Assembly (NCBI GenBank): GCA_029864165.1
Contig: JAOTTZ010000009.1
Location: forward strand, 1-15,517
Length of the DNA stretch: 15,517 nucleotides
Source: Burkholderiaceae bacterium
Lineage (GTDB): Bacteria; Pseudomonadota; Gammaproteobacteria; Burkholderiales; Burkholderiaceae_C
Direction: 5' to 3'
Part shown: piece after piece, positions 1 through 8,742 of the stretch
Numbering within the stretch: position 1 is the first letter of the stretch
Layout: each line of letters begins with the position of its first letter
The notes under the pieces: model-generated
Told to the model about the DNA's origin: nothing
What the model saw: the letters and a program-made list of their open reading frames with translations, nothing else
Databases searched by the model: none
Position numbers and translations under genes: made by a program

Positions 1-77
1 TCAAGCGGTCGCTTGAAATAGCCGGTGACCTGTGCATTTACACCAACCAGCAACATGTCATCGAGACACTTGAATGA
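1..77 (+). CDS. hslV: HslV (ClpQ) protease subunit, C-terminal end only
   Basis: This is the 3' end of a gene that begins outside the window. The frame starting at base 3 reads a short peptide ending in ALEIAGD-like sequence (here SLEIAGDLCIYTNQ, then HVIETLE) and stops with TGA at 75-77. That matches the conserved C-terminus of HslV, the threonine-protease dodecamer that HslU unfolds substrates for. The C-terminal strand of HslV packs against its core, so only this last element is visible; the N-terminal catalytic Thr is not in the window. hslU starts 53 bp downstream on the same strand, the standard hslVU order, which strongly supports the call despite only 24 codons being present. Confidence 0.9.
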   Translation, partial: KRSLEIAGDLCIYTNQQHVIETLE

Positions 78-115
78 GCTACAAGCCGCACTACCCAACG
101 CTGGCCCGATGCCTC

Positions 116-122
116 AGGGGGG
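116..122 (+). promoter_or_regulatory. Shine-Dalgarno site of hslU
   Basis: The purine run AGGGGGG lies 8 nt upstream of the ATG at 131. It favours Met1 at 131 over the in-frame ATG at 140. Confidence 0.7.
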
Positions 123-130
123 CGTGAAAC

Positions 131-1459
131 ATGAGTTCGATGACACCGCAGGAAATCGTTTCCGAACTCGATCGCCACATTGTCGGCCAGAACAATGCCA
201 AGCGCGCCGTTGCGATAGCGCTGCGCAACCGTTGGCGTCGTCGGCAGGTGGCAGAAGGGCTGCGTGGCGAGATCACACCAAAAAATATTCTGATGATCGG
301 CCCGACTGGCGTCGGCAAGACCGAGATCGCACGTCGTTTGGCCCGGCTTGCCGAAGCGCCGTTCATCAAGGTCGAAGCGACCAAGTTCACGGAAGTGGGT
401 TACGTCGGCAAGGACGTCGATTCGATCATTCGCGACTTGGTTGACAGCGCTGTCAAGCAGGAACGCGAAACACAAATGCGACGTCAGCGTGCACGTGCCG
501 AAGAAGCTGCCGAAGAGCGGGTGCTCGATATCCTGGTGCCGCCCGTGCGCAGTGACTTTGGCCTCAACTCAGCGCCCACCGACGGCACGGCGCGGCAGGT
601 GATGCGCAAGCGCCTGCGCGAAGGAACCATGGCCGAGAAGGAGATTGAAATCGAGGTGGCGGAGCCCCGGCCCACCTTCGAGATCATGGGGCCTCCCGGC
701 ATGGACGAGATGGCCGAGCAACTCAAGGGCCTGTTTGCCAACATCAGTTCGACCAAGCGCAAAGCACGCAAACTCAAAATTGAGGACGCACTCAAATTGT
801 TGACGGAAGAGGAGGCCGCCCGTCTGGTCAACGACGACGATGTGAAGGCTGCCGCGCTCAGCAACACCGAGCAGAACGGGATCGTGTTCATCGACGAGAT
901 AGACAAAGTGACTTCGCGCGCCAATGAGGGGCAGGCCGAGGTGTCGCGTCAAGGTGTACAGCGCGACCTGCTGCCCCTGGTCGAAGGCACCACTGTCAAC
1001 ACCAAATATGGCGTGGTCAAGACCGACCACATTTTGTTCATTGCCTCGGGCGCTTTTCACCTGAGCAAACCTAGCGATTTGATACCCGAGCTGCAAGGCC
1101 GGTTCCCAATCCGCGTTGAACTCGGCTCGCTGAGCGTTGACGATTTCGAGGCGATTCTGACGCAAACCCAAGCCAATTTGGTGATGCAGTACCAGGCGCT
1201 GCTGGCCACAGAAAGTTTGACGCTAGAGATCACGCCAGAAGGAATCCGCCGCCTGGCGCAGACAGCGTTTGACGTCAACGAGCGCACCGAAAACATCGGC
1301 GCGCGGCGATTGGCGACAGTGATGGAGCGGCTGCTCGAAGAAGTGAGCTTCGACGCGCCCAATCTGGCCGGCCAAACGGTCAGGCTGGACGCGGCGCAAG
1401 TAGAGGCCAAGCTTGGCGACTTGGCAAGAAACGAGGATTTGTCGCGCTATATCTTGTAG
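131..1459 (+). CDS. hslU: ATP-dependent unfoldase HslU (ClpY), AAA+ subunit of the HslVU protease
   Basis: HslU is a hexameric AAA+ unfoldase that recognises and threads proteins into the HslV peptidase in the cytoplasm. The 442 residues fit the usual family length of about 440-450. Visible elements are the N-terminal [16 protein letters not shown] segment, Walker A GPTGVGKT at about residues 57-64, the GYVGKD pore loop just after it, a charged insertion (I-domain) at about 110-230, Walker [12 protein letters not shown] near residue 250, and the sensor-2 segment [15 protein letters not shown] near 390. The C-terminus EDLSRYIL is the conserved tail that inserts between HslV subunits to activate it. 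All catalytic motifs are intact. It follows hslV directly and is probably co-transcribed with it; the next gene, coaX, is convergent 25 bp away. No heat-shock promoter can be judged because the operon start is outside the window. Confidence 0.98.
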   Translation: MSSMTPQEIVSELDRHIVGQNNAKRAVAIALRNRWRRRQVAEGLRGEITPKNILMIGPTGVGKTEIARRLARLAEAPFIKVEATKFTEVGYVGKDVDSIIRDLVDSAVKQERETQMRRQRARAEEAAEERVLDILVPPVRSDFGLNSAPTDGTARQVMRKRLREGTMAEKEIEIEVAEPRPTFEIMGPPGMDEMAEQLKGLFANISSTKRKARKLKIEDALKLLTEEEAARLVNDDDVKAAALSNTEQNGIVFIDEIDKVTSRANEGQAEVSRQGVQRDLLPLVEGTTVNTKYGVVKTDHILFIASGAFHLSKPSDLIPELQGRFPIRVELGSLSVDDFEAILTQTQANLVMQYQALLATESLTLEITPEGIRRLAQTAFDVNERTENIGARRLATVMERLLEEVSFDAPNLAGQTVRLDAAQVEAKLGDLARNEDLSRYIL

Positions 1460-1484
1460 TTCGATACTTGCTCTTCGCGGGGAA

Positions 1485-2252
1485 TCAGAGCGCCAGCTTC
1501 TGCGCCTGTAACACCAGCAGGCCCTCGAAGATCAACATGTCAACCGGTTCGTACGCCAGTTCGATGATAGGCGCGAGCTTCACGGCCGCGCCACCGCTGA
1601 TCAGCAGCAACGGAGCTTGCCCAGTGCACCGCGCGAGTTTGCGGTGCACACGCTCAATCGCGCCGGCGATGGCGTGAGCGCCACCGCTCATCAGCGCATC
1701 GCTGGTGTTGGTGGGAAAGTCCACTGCGTTGCCAGAAGGCGCTTTGAGCCCGGCGGTACCCAATTCGAGCGCGCGCAGCATCAACCCAAACCCGGGCATG
1801 ATCAGCCCACCGATGAAGCGGCCGGTGGCGTCCAGCGCATCGACCGTGACCGCAGTGCCAACCATCACTACCAGCGCCGGGTGTGCTGACCCACGCACCT
1901 GCACGCGGTGGCGCGCACCGATCAGCGCAGTCCAGCGATCAGCGCCCAGGCGACCAGGGTGATCGTAGCCATTGGTCACGCCGCCCCCATGCGCCGATGG
2001 CACTACCCAATGCGGGTCGATGTCCCACAGTTCGAGTTGCTCTTCCACGCGGCGACGCACAGCCTCCCCGGCAACATTGCAGCCGAGCACGCTGCTCGGT
2101 GCGGGCAGCGTTGCCCAGTCGGTTTCTGGTAACCGCTCAATGTTGTCCAGAAATATGGCGCCCTGCGCCAGCAAGCCGGCTCCAGGCCGTGGCGCGGCGT
2201 ACAACGCCCACTTGAGGCGCGTGTTGCCGACATCGAGGGCAAGAAAACTCAT
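1485..2252 (-). CDS. coaX: Type III pantothenate kinase CoaX
   Basis: CoaX phosphorylates pantothenate to 4'-phosphopantothenate, the first step of CoA synthesis. It belongs to the ASKHA (actin/hexokinase-like) fold and, unlike CoaA, is not inhibited by CoA. The 255-residue protein shows the N-terminal phosphate-binding motif DVGNTRLKW (residues 7-15), GADRW (103-107) whose Asp105 corresponds to the catalytic Asp of the family, and [10 protein letters not shown] followed by GGLIMPG (132-154). I place the start at ATG 2252 because [11 protein letters not shown] is the family N-terminus; an upstream in-frame TTG at 2279 would add nine unconserved residues. In many betaproteobacteria coaX follows birA, but here the upstream neighbour is clpB on the other strand, so coaX stands alone. 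Its stop is 25 bp from the convergent hslU stop and no terminator hairpin is visible between them. Confidence 0.96.
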   Translation of the reverse strand: MSFLALDVGNTRLKWALYAAPRPGAGLLAQGAIFLDNIERLPETDWATLPAPSSVLGCNVAGEAVRRRVEEQLELWDIDPHWVVPSAHGGGVTNGYDHPGRLGADRWTALIGARHRVQVRGSAHPALVVMVGTAVTVDALDATGRFIGGLIMPGFGLMLRALELGTAGLKAPSGNAVDFPTNTSDALMSGGAHAIAGAIERVHRKLARCTGQAPLLLISGGAAVKLAPIIELAYEPVDMLIFEGLLVLQAQKLAL

Positions 2253-2523
2253 CGCCGCTATCTCAGCATTTGGCAGCAACGAGCTGGTTGACAGTCAACG
2301 ATCACCGTGCGGTCTTTCCCTGATACTTTTCACTAAAGCTGTGGCGTTGGCATGGTGCCGCGTGTGTCCCAACCGGTTCGATTGTGCCGCCAATTCCTGC
2401 GCCTATCGACCAGGAGGCGAAGTGCTAGCCTTTCAGCACGCTATAAGGTTGACACCGTATACAGCCAGCTGCGCTTGAATTTTGCGGATGCGTGCCTAAC
2501 TTGCAGGGGATGGAGGAGTATTC
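2253..2523. other. Divergent coaX-clpB intergenic region
   Basis: This 271-bp gap must hold promoters for coaX (leftward) and clpB (rightward). I see a perfect GTTGAC-A-GTCAAC palindrome at 2287-2299, about 35 bp before the coaX start, and a GTGCT/AGCAC inverted repeat with an 8-nt spacer at 2422-2439. TTGACA-like hexamers occur at 2288 and 2449, but neither has a good -10 box at the right distance. A CTTGAA at 2474-2479 resembles the -35 half of a sigma-32 promoter, but no CCCCAT-like -10 follows. No coding frame here is convincing. Confidence 0.5.
2512..2518 (+). promoter_or_regulatory. Strong Shine-Dalgarno site of clpB
   Basis: GGAGGAG lies 5 nt upstream of ATG 2524. It is a near-perfect anti-16S complement and fixes the clpB start. 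Confidence 0.8.
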
Positions 2524-5127
2524 ATGCGAGCCGACAAACTGACCACACGTTTGCAGGAAGCACTGTCCGAAGCTCAGAGTTTGGCCGTGACCCGCGACAA
2601 TCCGTACATTGAGCCGGTGCATCTGTTGGCCGCGATGCTGGTGCAGGACGAGGGTCCACGGACGCTGCTGGAACGCGCCGGTGTGCGGCTGCCTGCCCTT
2701 CAGACAGGCCTGGATACCGCTATCAACGGCTTGCCGCAGGTACAAGGTGGCGGCCAGCCGGTGCAGCCCGGCCGTGAACTGATCGCGTTGTTGCAGGGTG
2801 CCGAAAAGGAAGCGTCCAAGCGTGGCGACCAGTTTATCGCCAGCGAAATGTTCTTGCTCGCGCTCAGCGACGCCAAAACGGATTTCGCCGGCATAGTGCG
2901 TGGTCACGGGCTGACACGCAAAGCGCTTGAAGCTGCCATCGACGCTGTGCGTGGTGGCCAAACGGTGGACAGCGTCGAAGCCGAAGGCCAGCGCGAGGCG
3001 CTGAAAAAGTACACGCTCGACCTGACCGAGCGTGCTCGCCTTGGCAAATTGGACCCAGTGATTGGCCGCGACGACGAAATTCGTCGTGCCATACAAGTGC
3101 TGTCGCGGCGTACGAAGAACAACCCGGTTTTGATCGGTGAGCCCGGAGTGGGCAAGACCGCGATCGTCGAAGGTCTGGCGCAGCGCATCGTTGCCGGTGA
3201 GGTGCCGGACTCGCTTAAGACTAAACGCGTGTTGGTGCTCGACATGGCGCTGCTGTTGGCCGGTGCCAAGTACCGCGGCGAATTCGAAGAGCGCCTCAAG
3301 TCAGTGTTGAAAGAGGTCGCGCAGGACGAAGGGCAAACCATCGTCTTCATCGACGAGTTGCACACCATGGTGGGCGCCGGCAAGGCCGAAGGCGCCATCG
3401 ATGCAGGCAACATGCTCAAACCCGCGTTGGCACGCGGTGAGCTGCATTGCATAGGCGCGACGACACTCGACGAGTATCGAAAATACATCGAAAAGGACGC
3501 CGCGTTGGAGCGGCGCTTTCAGAAAATTCTGGTTGGCGAGCCTTCTGTGGAAGCGACGATTGCGATACTGCGCGGTCTGCAAGAGAAGTACGAGGTTCAC
3601 CATGGCGTCGAGATCACCGACCCGGCCATCGTCGCTGCGGCCGAACTCAGCCAGCGCTACATTACCGATCGCTTCTTGCCCGACAAAGCGATCGATCTCA
3701 TCGACGAAGCTGCTGCCAAGGTCAAGATTGAAATCGACTCCAAGCCGGAGGTCATGGACAAGCTCGATCGTCGCTTGATTCAACTCAAGATTGAACGCGA
3801 AGCGGTGCGTCGCGAGAAAGACGAAGCTTCGCAGAAGCGCTTCGCACTGATCGAAGGGGAGATTTCTAAACTGGAACGAGAGGCCTCGGACTTGGAGGTC
3901 GAATGGCGCGCGGAAAAAGCGGCCGCACAGGGGTCCGCCCAAGTCAAAGAGGAGATTGAGCGCACTCGGTTTCAAATCGAAGAGTGGAAGCGCAAGGGCG
4001 ATTTCAACAAAGTGGCAGAGTTGCAATACGGCAAGCTGCCTGAGCTCGAGAACAAGCTCAAGGACGCGCAGGCCAAAGAAGCGCGAGGCACCGCGCCGGG
4101 GGCCGACGGACAGCGCAGCAAGTTGTTGCGCACGATGGTCGGTGCCGAGGAGATTGCCGAGGTGGTGGCTCGCGCCACTGGAATTCCCGTCGCCAAACTG
4201 ATGCAAGGCGAGCGCGACAAGCTGCTGCAAATCGAGGCCCGTTTGCACGAGCGGGTCGTGGGCCAGGACGAAGCGATCACCGCGATTGCCGACGCCATTC
4301 GCCGCTCGCGAGCGGGTCTGTCAGACCCCAACCGGCCCAGCGGCTCGTTTTTGTTTCTCGGTCCAACCGGCGTTGGCAAGACCGAGTTATGCAAGGCATT
4401 GGCAAGCTTTTTGTTTGAAAGCGAAGACCACATGGTTCGCATCGACATGAGCGAGTTCATGGAAAAGCACTCGGTCAGCCGATTGATAGGCGCGCCTCCC
4501 GGCTATGTGGGCTATGAAGAAGGCGGCGCCCTGACCGAAGCGGTGCGCCGCAAACCGTACAGCGTGCTACTGCTGGATGAGATTGAAAAAGCTCACCCGG
4601 ACGTGTTCAACGTGCTGCTGCAAGTCCTCGATGACGGCCGACTGACGGACGGACAGGGCCGAACTGTGGATTTCAAAAACACGGTGATTGTCATGACCAG
4701 CAACTTGGGCTCGCACCAGATCATGCAAATGGCCGGTCAGGATAACGAACTGATCCGCGAGGCGGTTTGGATCGAAGTCAAGCAACACTTTCGCCCGGAA
4801 TTTCTGAATCGCATTGATGAAGTGGTGGTGTTTCACTCGCTGGATGCGACGCACATCGAAGCCATCGCGAAGATTCAACTCAAGGTCTTGGAAGCGCGAC
4901 TGGACAAGATGGAGATAAAACTCGACGTATCAACCCAAGCGGTGCGCGAGTTGGCGAAGGTGGGTTTCGATGTGGCGTTCGGTGCTCGCCCCCTGAAGCG
5001 AGCGATTCAGCAGCGCATTGAAAACCCAGTGGCCAAGCTGATACTGCAGGGTCGTTTTGGGCCCAAGGATGTAATCCCGGTAGACGTTGCGGATGGCGAG
5101 TTTTCTTTTGAGCGCGTAGTTCATTAA
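2524..5127 (+). CDS. clpB: ClpB protein disaggregase (Hsp100)
   Basis: ClpB is a hexameric AAA+ chaperone that works with DnaK/DnaJ/GrpE to extract and refold aggregated proteins in the cytoplasm. The 867 residues (E. coli about 857) show, in order: a double Clp-N domain (about 1-145); NBD1 with Walker A GEPGVGKT (205-212) and Walker B FIDELHTM (about 275-282); a long charged coiled-coil middle domain (about 410-525), which separates ClpB from ClpA/ClpC; and NBD2 with Walker A GPTGVGKT (613-620), Walker [11 protein letters not shown] and the sensor-2 segment [11 protein letters not shown]. All ATPase motifs are intact. The pore-loop tyrosine lies in YRGEFEERL (NBD1) and in GYVGYEEGG (NBD2). 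An in-frame GTG at 2965 (Val148) sits where E. coli uses an internal start for N-terminally truncated ClpB. The gene appears monocistronic and ends at a palindromic stem-loop. Confidence 0.98.
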   Translation: MRADKLTTRLQEALSEAQSLAVTRDNPYIEPVHLLAAMLVQDEGPRTLLERAGVRLPALQTGLDTAINGLPQVQGGGQPVQPGRELIALLQGAEKEASKRGDQFIASEMFLLALSDAKTDFAGIVRGHGLTRKALEAAIDAVRGGQTVDSVEAEGQREALKKYTLDLTERARLGKLDPVIGRDDEIRRAIQVLSRRTKNNPVLIGEPGVGKTAIVEGLAQRIVAGEVPDSLKTKRVLVLDMALLLAGAKYRGEFEERLKSVLKEVAQDEGQTIVFIDELHTMVGAGKAEGAIDAGNMLKPALARGELHCIGATTLDEYRKYIEKDAALERRFQKILVGEPSVEATIAILRGLQEKYEVHHGVEITDPAIVAAAELSQRYITDRFLPDKAIDLIDEAAAKVKIEIDSKPEVMDKLDRRLIQLKIEREAVRREKDEASQKRFALIEGEISKLEREASDLEVEWRAEKAAAQGSAQVKEEIERTRFQIEEWKRKGDFNKVAELQYGKLPELENKLKDAQAKEARGTAPGADGQRSKLLRTMVGAEEIAEVVARATGIPVAKLMQGERDKLLQIEARLHERVVGQDEAITAIADAIRRSRAGLSDPNRPSGSFLFLGPTGVGKTELCKALASFLFESEDHMVRIDMSEFMEKHSVSRLIGAPPGYVGYEEGGALTEAVRRKPYSVLLLDEIEKAHPDVFNVLLQVLDDGRLTDGQGRTVDFKNTVIVMTSNLGSHQIMQMAGQDNELIREAVWIEVKQHFRPEFLNRIDEVVVFHSLDATHIEAIAKIQLKVLEARLDKMEIKLDVSTQAVRELAKVGFDVAFGARPLKRAIQQRIENPVAKLILQGRFGPKDVIPVDVADGEFSFERVVH

Positions 5128-5135
5128 GAACCTAT

Positions 5136-5172
5136 CCGTGAATAAGACGGCGCAGGGCCGTCGTATTCACGG
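5136..5172. terminator. Large stem-loop between convergent genes, candidate bidirectional terminator
   Basis: Arms at 5136-5151 and 5157-5172 are 16 bp long with one mismatch around the 5-nt loop GCAGG. The stem starts 8 bp after the clpB stop and ends 15 bp before the stop of the convergent downstream gene, which suits a shared terminator. Neither strand has a clear T-tract after the stem, so intrinsic termination is not certain; an mRNA 3'-end stabilising or repetitive palindromic element is an alternative. Confidence 0.5.
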
Positions 5173-5183
5173 TTCTAAGAACC
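5171..5183. repeat. Short perfect palindrome next to the stem-loop
   Basis: GGTTCT-A-AGAACC is a perfect 6+1+6 inverted repeat that shares its first two bases with the preceding stem. A further AAGAACC copy lies at 5126-5132, so the AGAACC word brackets the stem-loop. Confidence 0.6.
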
Positions 5184-5187
5184 GATC

Positions 5188-6561
5188 TCAGGTTTTATCT
5201 TCATCGAAGACTGCATCCAGTCGTTCGATCTGTAATCTTGCCAGCGTCAGGTCGGCGTGACTCTTGTCCAACACGGCATGAAGCACCAAGCCTGGCCGCT
5301 TGGTCAGTGGTCGCAGCACCAGGTAGTGCGCGCCCAGAGTGATCGCTGCGCCGGGGGGTGTTTGGCCAAAGCCGAGGCTGCGGCCCACGCTGCCGATGGA
5401 CGACATCAGTGCCGCGCCGCTGCGGGTCAAGCTGTCGGCGTTGGGGTGTTCGCCCGCTGAAGCCTCGCTGCGTACCTTGGCAAGGTCAAACACGCAGCAA
5501 CTCACGACGCCCTTGATTTCGCTGATTTGCCGAACATAGCGCTCCAGATTCGAGCTGGGGGTCACACCGCGCACGCGGTCTTCGGCGCCGGTTTTTGCTG
5601 GCGCGATTCTTGCCGGCGCGATATCGGGTACGTCGATCATAGGCAGGGAGTCTTCGGGCGGCGGCACGGGTGCGGAAGCGGTTGTTGCGCCCAGTGGCGC
5701 CGCCCCTCGTGTGCTGGGTGCCTGCGCGCTCTTGGGGGCAGGGGCCTGTTGCGATGTGTTCATTCCCGGAATGCTGGTGCCTTCACTGGCCAAGCGTTCG
5801 CGCAAGCGGTGCCACGAGCCGCTGAGAAAGTTCCATGCGTCGGCTGGGCTCGTTATCTGCGGGGTTGTGCGCACGGACACGCGCGTCCCACGCGCAAGTT
5901 CGCCGCCTTGCTTGGCCACAGCAGCTGCGGACACCAACGGCAGCAGCAGCAGGTCTTTGTTCGGCCATGGGCCGGTGACGATGTCGTCGCGCAAGGACGA
6001 TACTTCGGACGTCAGAACATGGCCAGGCAAATCGCCGACCATCACCACAGCCAGCCGGCTGCGGCTCAGCAGCACACGCGCAAGCGCACGTCTTGAGGCC
6101 GTATCGGCGTCTGTCTGCGTGGTGTATAGCCGTACCGCACCACCGTCTCCGCCGGGCAACTCAATGAACTCGAGCGTGGCCAAAGTAGTGCCAAACCCTT
6201 GCCGCCGTATCACCAACTTTTGCGTCGTGCGGCTACAGGCTGCTGCGAGAACGCTCAGCAGTTTACGGGACAACTGTGTGCCAATGTCGTGAACGGCGAT
6301 GAACTCCGGACGCAAGTGGTCGAACTGTTGCATCATGGCCAGCGCGGGGTCGCAGGAGACGAACAGTTCACGTACACCGTCGCCCACCGCGCGGCCAATG
6401 TCTTGCTGCGCGGGCGCTAGGTAGTCATCCTTGTTGGCAAGGAACTGCGTGGCCAGTTGCGTCAAGGCGCGGGTAGGTTCCCAAGTATCCTGCGATTCCT
6501 TGGCCCGGACATTTGGATTCGAAACGGTGCTGCGGGTATCCCCGCCCTTGTTACTGGTCAT
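5188..6561 (-). CDS. Unknown protein with C-terminal Roadblock/LC7-like domain
   Basis: I do not recognise this gene as a named family. The 457 residues fall into three parts. Residues about 1-260 form a mixed alpha/beta region without a known motif. Residues about 261-335 are an Ala/Pro/Ser-rich, probably disordered linker. Residues about 336-450 have the pattern of a Roadblock/LC7 domain: a helix LERYVRQISEIKG, a strand VVSCCVFDL, a Gly-rich middle, then HYLVLRPL, LVLHAVLD and a final helix LTLARLQIERLD. Roadblock domains in bacteria (for example MglB) act on small GTPases or as dimerisation units. There is no signal peptide or membrane segment, so it is likely cytoplasmic. The start is uncertain: ATG 6561 has no clear Shine-Dalgarno site, and an in-frame TTG at 6591 preceded by GATGAG would add ten residues. 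It is convergent with clpB and divergent from nadB, so it is probably monocistronic. The reading frame is full-length and clean, so I am sure it is a gene; the domain call is by eye. Confidence 0.75.
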   Translation of the reverse strand: MTSNKGGDTRSTVSNPNVRAKESQDTWEPTRALTQLATQFLANKDDYLAPAQQDIGRAVGDGVRELFVSCDPALAMMQQFDHLRPEFIAVHDIGTQLSRKLLSVLAAACSRTTQKLVIRRQGFGTTLATLEFIELPGGDGGAVRLYTTQTDADTASRRALARVLLSRSRLAVVMVGDLPGHVLTSEVSSLRDDIVTGPWPNKDLLLLPLVSAAAVAKQGGELARGTRVSVRTTPQITSPADAWNFLSGSWHRLRERLASEGTSIPGMNTSQQAPAPKSAQAPSTRGAAPLGATTASAPVPPPEDSLPMIDVPDIAPARIAPAKTGAEDRVRGVTPSSNLERYVRQISEIKGVVSCCVFDLAKVRSEASAGEHPNADSLTRSGAALMSSIGSVGRSLGFGQTPPGAAITLGAHYLVLRPLTKRPGLVLHAVLDKSHADLTLARLQIERLDAVFDEDKT

Positions 6562-6654
6562 GGTGCGCGGTCTTTGTGCGATCTGAACCAAAGTCTCATC
6601 TACAGTGTAAGCGGCGATACTGAGTGATGGGCCGCAATATTAGTCGCTGTTGTA

Positions 6655-6676
6655 GCCGCGCTGACTCTGGCGCGGC
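6655..6676. repeat. Inverted repeat in the divergent nadB promoter region
   Basis: GCCGCGC and GCGCGGC (7 bp each, perfect) flank an 8-nt spacer, in the 197-bp gap between nadB and the divergent unknown gene. It could be a regulator site or a leader hairpin. No T-tract follows on either strand, so it is not a canonical terminator. Confidence 0.4.
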
Positions 6677-6758
6677 CACGGTCGCTGCCTTGCGATAGCT
6701 TGGCGCCGATAGAATCGTTAGCGTCAAAGAAATTCTTGGTCGCCCCCTGCGAATCATC

Positions 6759-8369
6759 GTGGCAGCTTTCGATAGTCAAGTGCCCCAACCCGTGGTGATT
6801 ATCGGCGCTGGGTTGGCGGGTTTAACGGTAGCGCTGCATTTGGCAGAGCGGTATCCGGTGGTGGTGCTGGCCAAGCGTGGCTTGGAGGATGGTGCTACTG
6901 CCTGGGCGCAGGGTGGCATCGCGGGCGTGCTGGGCGACGACGACAGTATCGAGTCATATATCGACGATACGCTGGACGCCGGCGCCGGTCTGGTCAACGA
7001 CAACACCGCCCGCTTCGTCGCCGAGCACAGTGCGCAGGCCATTGAGTGGCTGGTCGAGCAAGGCGTTCCTTTTTCGGCGGACCCGGCCGGCCCGCTGGGC
7101 TTGCACCTAACGCGCGAAGGGGGGCACGCAGTGCGCCGCATTGCGCACGCGGCCGACGCGACAGGCCGGGCCATCCACAACACCTTGCTCGACGCCGTGC
7201 GCCGCCACGACAACGTTCGCCTGCTGGAGCGTTGGATGGCCGTGGACGTGATCACGTCGCGCCACGTGCGGCGCGACGAGCCGCTGCGTTGCTACGGTGC
7301 GTATGCCCTGGACATCGCCCGCCAGCGTGTAGAAACGCTGCCCGCCAAGGCTGTGGTGCTGGCCACCGGCGGCGTTGGCAAGGTCTACCGCTACACCAGC
7401 AACCCGGACACAGCCACCGGTGACGGCATTGCCATGGCCTGGCGTGTCGGTTGCAGAGCGGGCAACATGGAGTTTATTCAGTTCCACCCGACCTGCTTGT
7501 ATCACCCGCAAGAACGCAGCTTTTTGATCACCGAAGCGCTGCGCGGCGAGGGCGGGCAGCTCAAGCTCCCGGATGGAACGCGCTTCATGGCTGATCACGA
7601 CGACCGGCTGGAGCTGGCGCCGCGAGACATCGTCGCTCGTGCCATCGACTTTGTGATGAAAAAGTACGGCCTGGACCACGTGTGGCTTGACGCCACGCAT
7701 TTGGGCGCCGATTTGTTGAAGGAGCGCTTCCCGACCATTTATGCGCGTTGCCTCAAGTTGGGCATAGACATCACGAAACAGCCCATACCCGTGGTACCGG
7801 CGGCGCATTACACGTGCGGCGGCGTGGTAACCGACCTGTCGGGGCGCAGCGACCTGCCGGGCTTGTACGCGGTGGGAGAAACCGGCTACACCGGGTTGCA
7901 CGGGGCCAACCGGTTGGCCAGTAATTCTTTGCTTGAATGTGTCGTGCTCGGTCGCGTCTGCGCGAGCGATATCTTGGAGCGCGCTGCGGATGCGCCTACA
8001 CCGTTGCCCCCGTGGGACGAAAGCCGGGTCGAGAATGCTGACGAGCAGGTTGTCATCGCTCACAACTGGGATGAGCTGCGCCTGTTGATGTGGAACTACG
8101 TGGGGATAGTGCGCACCACCAAACGGCTGGAGCGCGCGCTGCGCCGAATCGATTTGCTGCGCAGCGAGATCGACGATTACTACGCCAACTTTCGCGTCAC
8201 CCGCGATCTTCTGGAGCTGCGCAACTTGGTGGACTGCGCCGAATTGATTGTGCGTTCAGCCTTGACGCGCCGTGAAAGCCGTGGTCTGCACTACAGCCGC
8301 GATTTTCCGCTGGCGCTGCCGGTCAGCTTCCCCACGGTTTTGGTACGCCCCACGGGCCGGCGACACTAG
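6759..8369 (+). CDS. nadB: L-aspartate oxidase NadB
   Basis: NadB is a cytoplasmic FAD enzyme that oxidises L-aspartate to iminoaspartate, which NadA condenses to quinolinate for NAD synthesis. The 536 residues match the family length. Visible are the dinucleotide-binding motif GAGLAGL (17-23), the [12 protein letters not shown] segment, [18 protein letters not shown], the FIQFHPT strand, the HYTCGGV and LYAVGE segments, and the FAD-contacting [15 protein letters not shown]. The C-terminal helical domain with [14 protein letters not shown] closes the protein, as in the succinate dehydrogenase/fumarate reductase flavoprotein superfamily. REGG and the NadB-like C-terminus argue for NadB over SdhA/FrdA. 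The start is GTG 6759; no ATG upstream is in frame and the Shine-Dalgarno site is weak. nadA and nadC are not adjacent. It is convergent with the glutaredoxin-like gene, 13 bp away. Confidence 0.96.
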   Translation: MAAFDSQVPQPVVIIGAGLAGLTVALHLAERYPVVVLAKRGLEDGATAWAQGGIAGVLGDDDSIESYIDDTLDAGAGLVNDNTARFVAEHSAQAIEWLVEQGVPFSADPAGPLGLHLTREGGHAVRRIAHAADATGRAIHNTLLDAVRRHDNVRLLERWMAVDVITSRHVRRDEPLRCYGAYALDIARQRVETLPAKAVVLATGGVGKVYRYTSNPDTATGDGIAMAWRVGCRAGNMEFIQFHPTCLYHPQERSFLITEALRGEGGQLKLPDGTRFMADHDDRLELAPRDIVARAIDFVMKKYGLDHVWLDATHLGADLLKERFPTIYARCLKLGIDITKQPIPVVPAAHYTCGGVVTDLSGRSDLPGLYAVGETGYTGLHGANRLASNSLLECVVLGRVCASDILERAADAPTPLPPWDESRVENADEQVVIAHNWDELRLLMWNYVGIVRTTKRLERALRRIDLLRSEIDDYYANFRVTRDLLELRNLVDCAELIVRSALTRRESRGLHYSRDFPLALPVSFPTVLVRPTGRRH

Positions 8370-8382
8370 CCATGGCGTGCAG

Positions 8383-8742
8383 TCAGCGCTGGGTCAACGC
8401 TTGCGCAACGCGCTGGGCATCAAAGCCTATCTGTACCTGGCCGCGCACCAGCAACGTCGGTGTGGCGCGAGAGGCAAGCGCTTGAAACTTCTTCGCGCAC
8501 GTGGCGTCGTGCTCTATCATGCATTCGCTGTACGACACCTGGTGCGCGGTGAACCAAGCACGCGCTTTTGTACAGTAAACGCAGGTGACTGACGAGATCA
8601 TTTCTATGTCACCGGGCTTGGCATTTGCGGCGACCTGCGCGCCGAGACGATCGTCTCGCCACCCGCGCCAAAGTTGGCTTGCCGCGCTGACTGCCAGCAC
8701 CAGCAGCAGCAGACTCAAGCCCGTGCGCAACGGTTGATTCAC
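8383..8742 (-). CDS. Membrane-anchored glutaredoxin-like protein
   Basis: The 119-residue protein has one N-terminal hydrophobic segment (about residues 8-24, SLLLLVLAVSAAS) and a small thioredoxin-fold domain. The redox motif CVYC is at 54-57 after a strand IEMISSVTC, and the cis-proline signature ATPTLLVRG is at 93-101, the arrangement of glutaredoxin family proteins. Two further cysteines (74 and 82) lie between them. The hydrophobic segment followed by charged residues suggests either a signal peptide or an uncleaved anchor with the domain in the periplasm; this is inferred. I choose GTG 8742 because it overlaps the stop of the upstream RidA-family gene in a GTGA junction, a sign of translational coupling; a longer frame has no better start. 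It is the last gene of the - strand operon. The substrate is unknown; DsbA/DsbC-like or glutaredoxin roles cannot be separated from sequence alone. Confidence 0.8.
   Translation of the reverse strand: MNQPLRTGLSLLLLVLAVSAASQLWRGWRDDRLGAQVAANAKPGDIEMISSVTCVYCTKARAWFTAHQVSYSECMIEHDATCAKKFQALASRATPTLLVRGQVQIGFDAQRVAQALTQR

Noticed and set aside
569..1171. 200-codon - strand open frame across hslU
   Set aside because: It is an antisense shadow; hslU is intact on the + strand.
2422..2439. CIRCE-like (HrcA) element upstream of clpB
   Set aside because: The arms are GTGCT then AGCAC, only 5 bp, and in the opposite order to CIRCE (TTAGCACTC, 9-nt spacer, GAGTGCTAA).
2474..2505. Sigma-32 heat-shock promoter for clpB
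   Set aside because: CTTGAA resembles the -35 element but no CCCCAT-like -10 follows at 13-16 bp, so I did not list it as a promoter.
3301..4248. 315-codon - strand open frame across clpB
   Set aside because: It is an antisense shadow of the ClpB NBD1 and middle-domain coding sequence.
6690..6715. Sigma-70 promoter for nadB
   Set aside because: TTGCGA and TAGAAT hexamers are present but only 14 bp apart, too short for a normal spacer.
7107..8063. 318-codon - strand open frame across nadB
   Set aside because: It is an antisense shadow of a fully conserved nadB in GC-rich sequence and has no recognisable domain.
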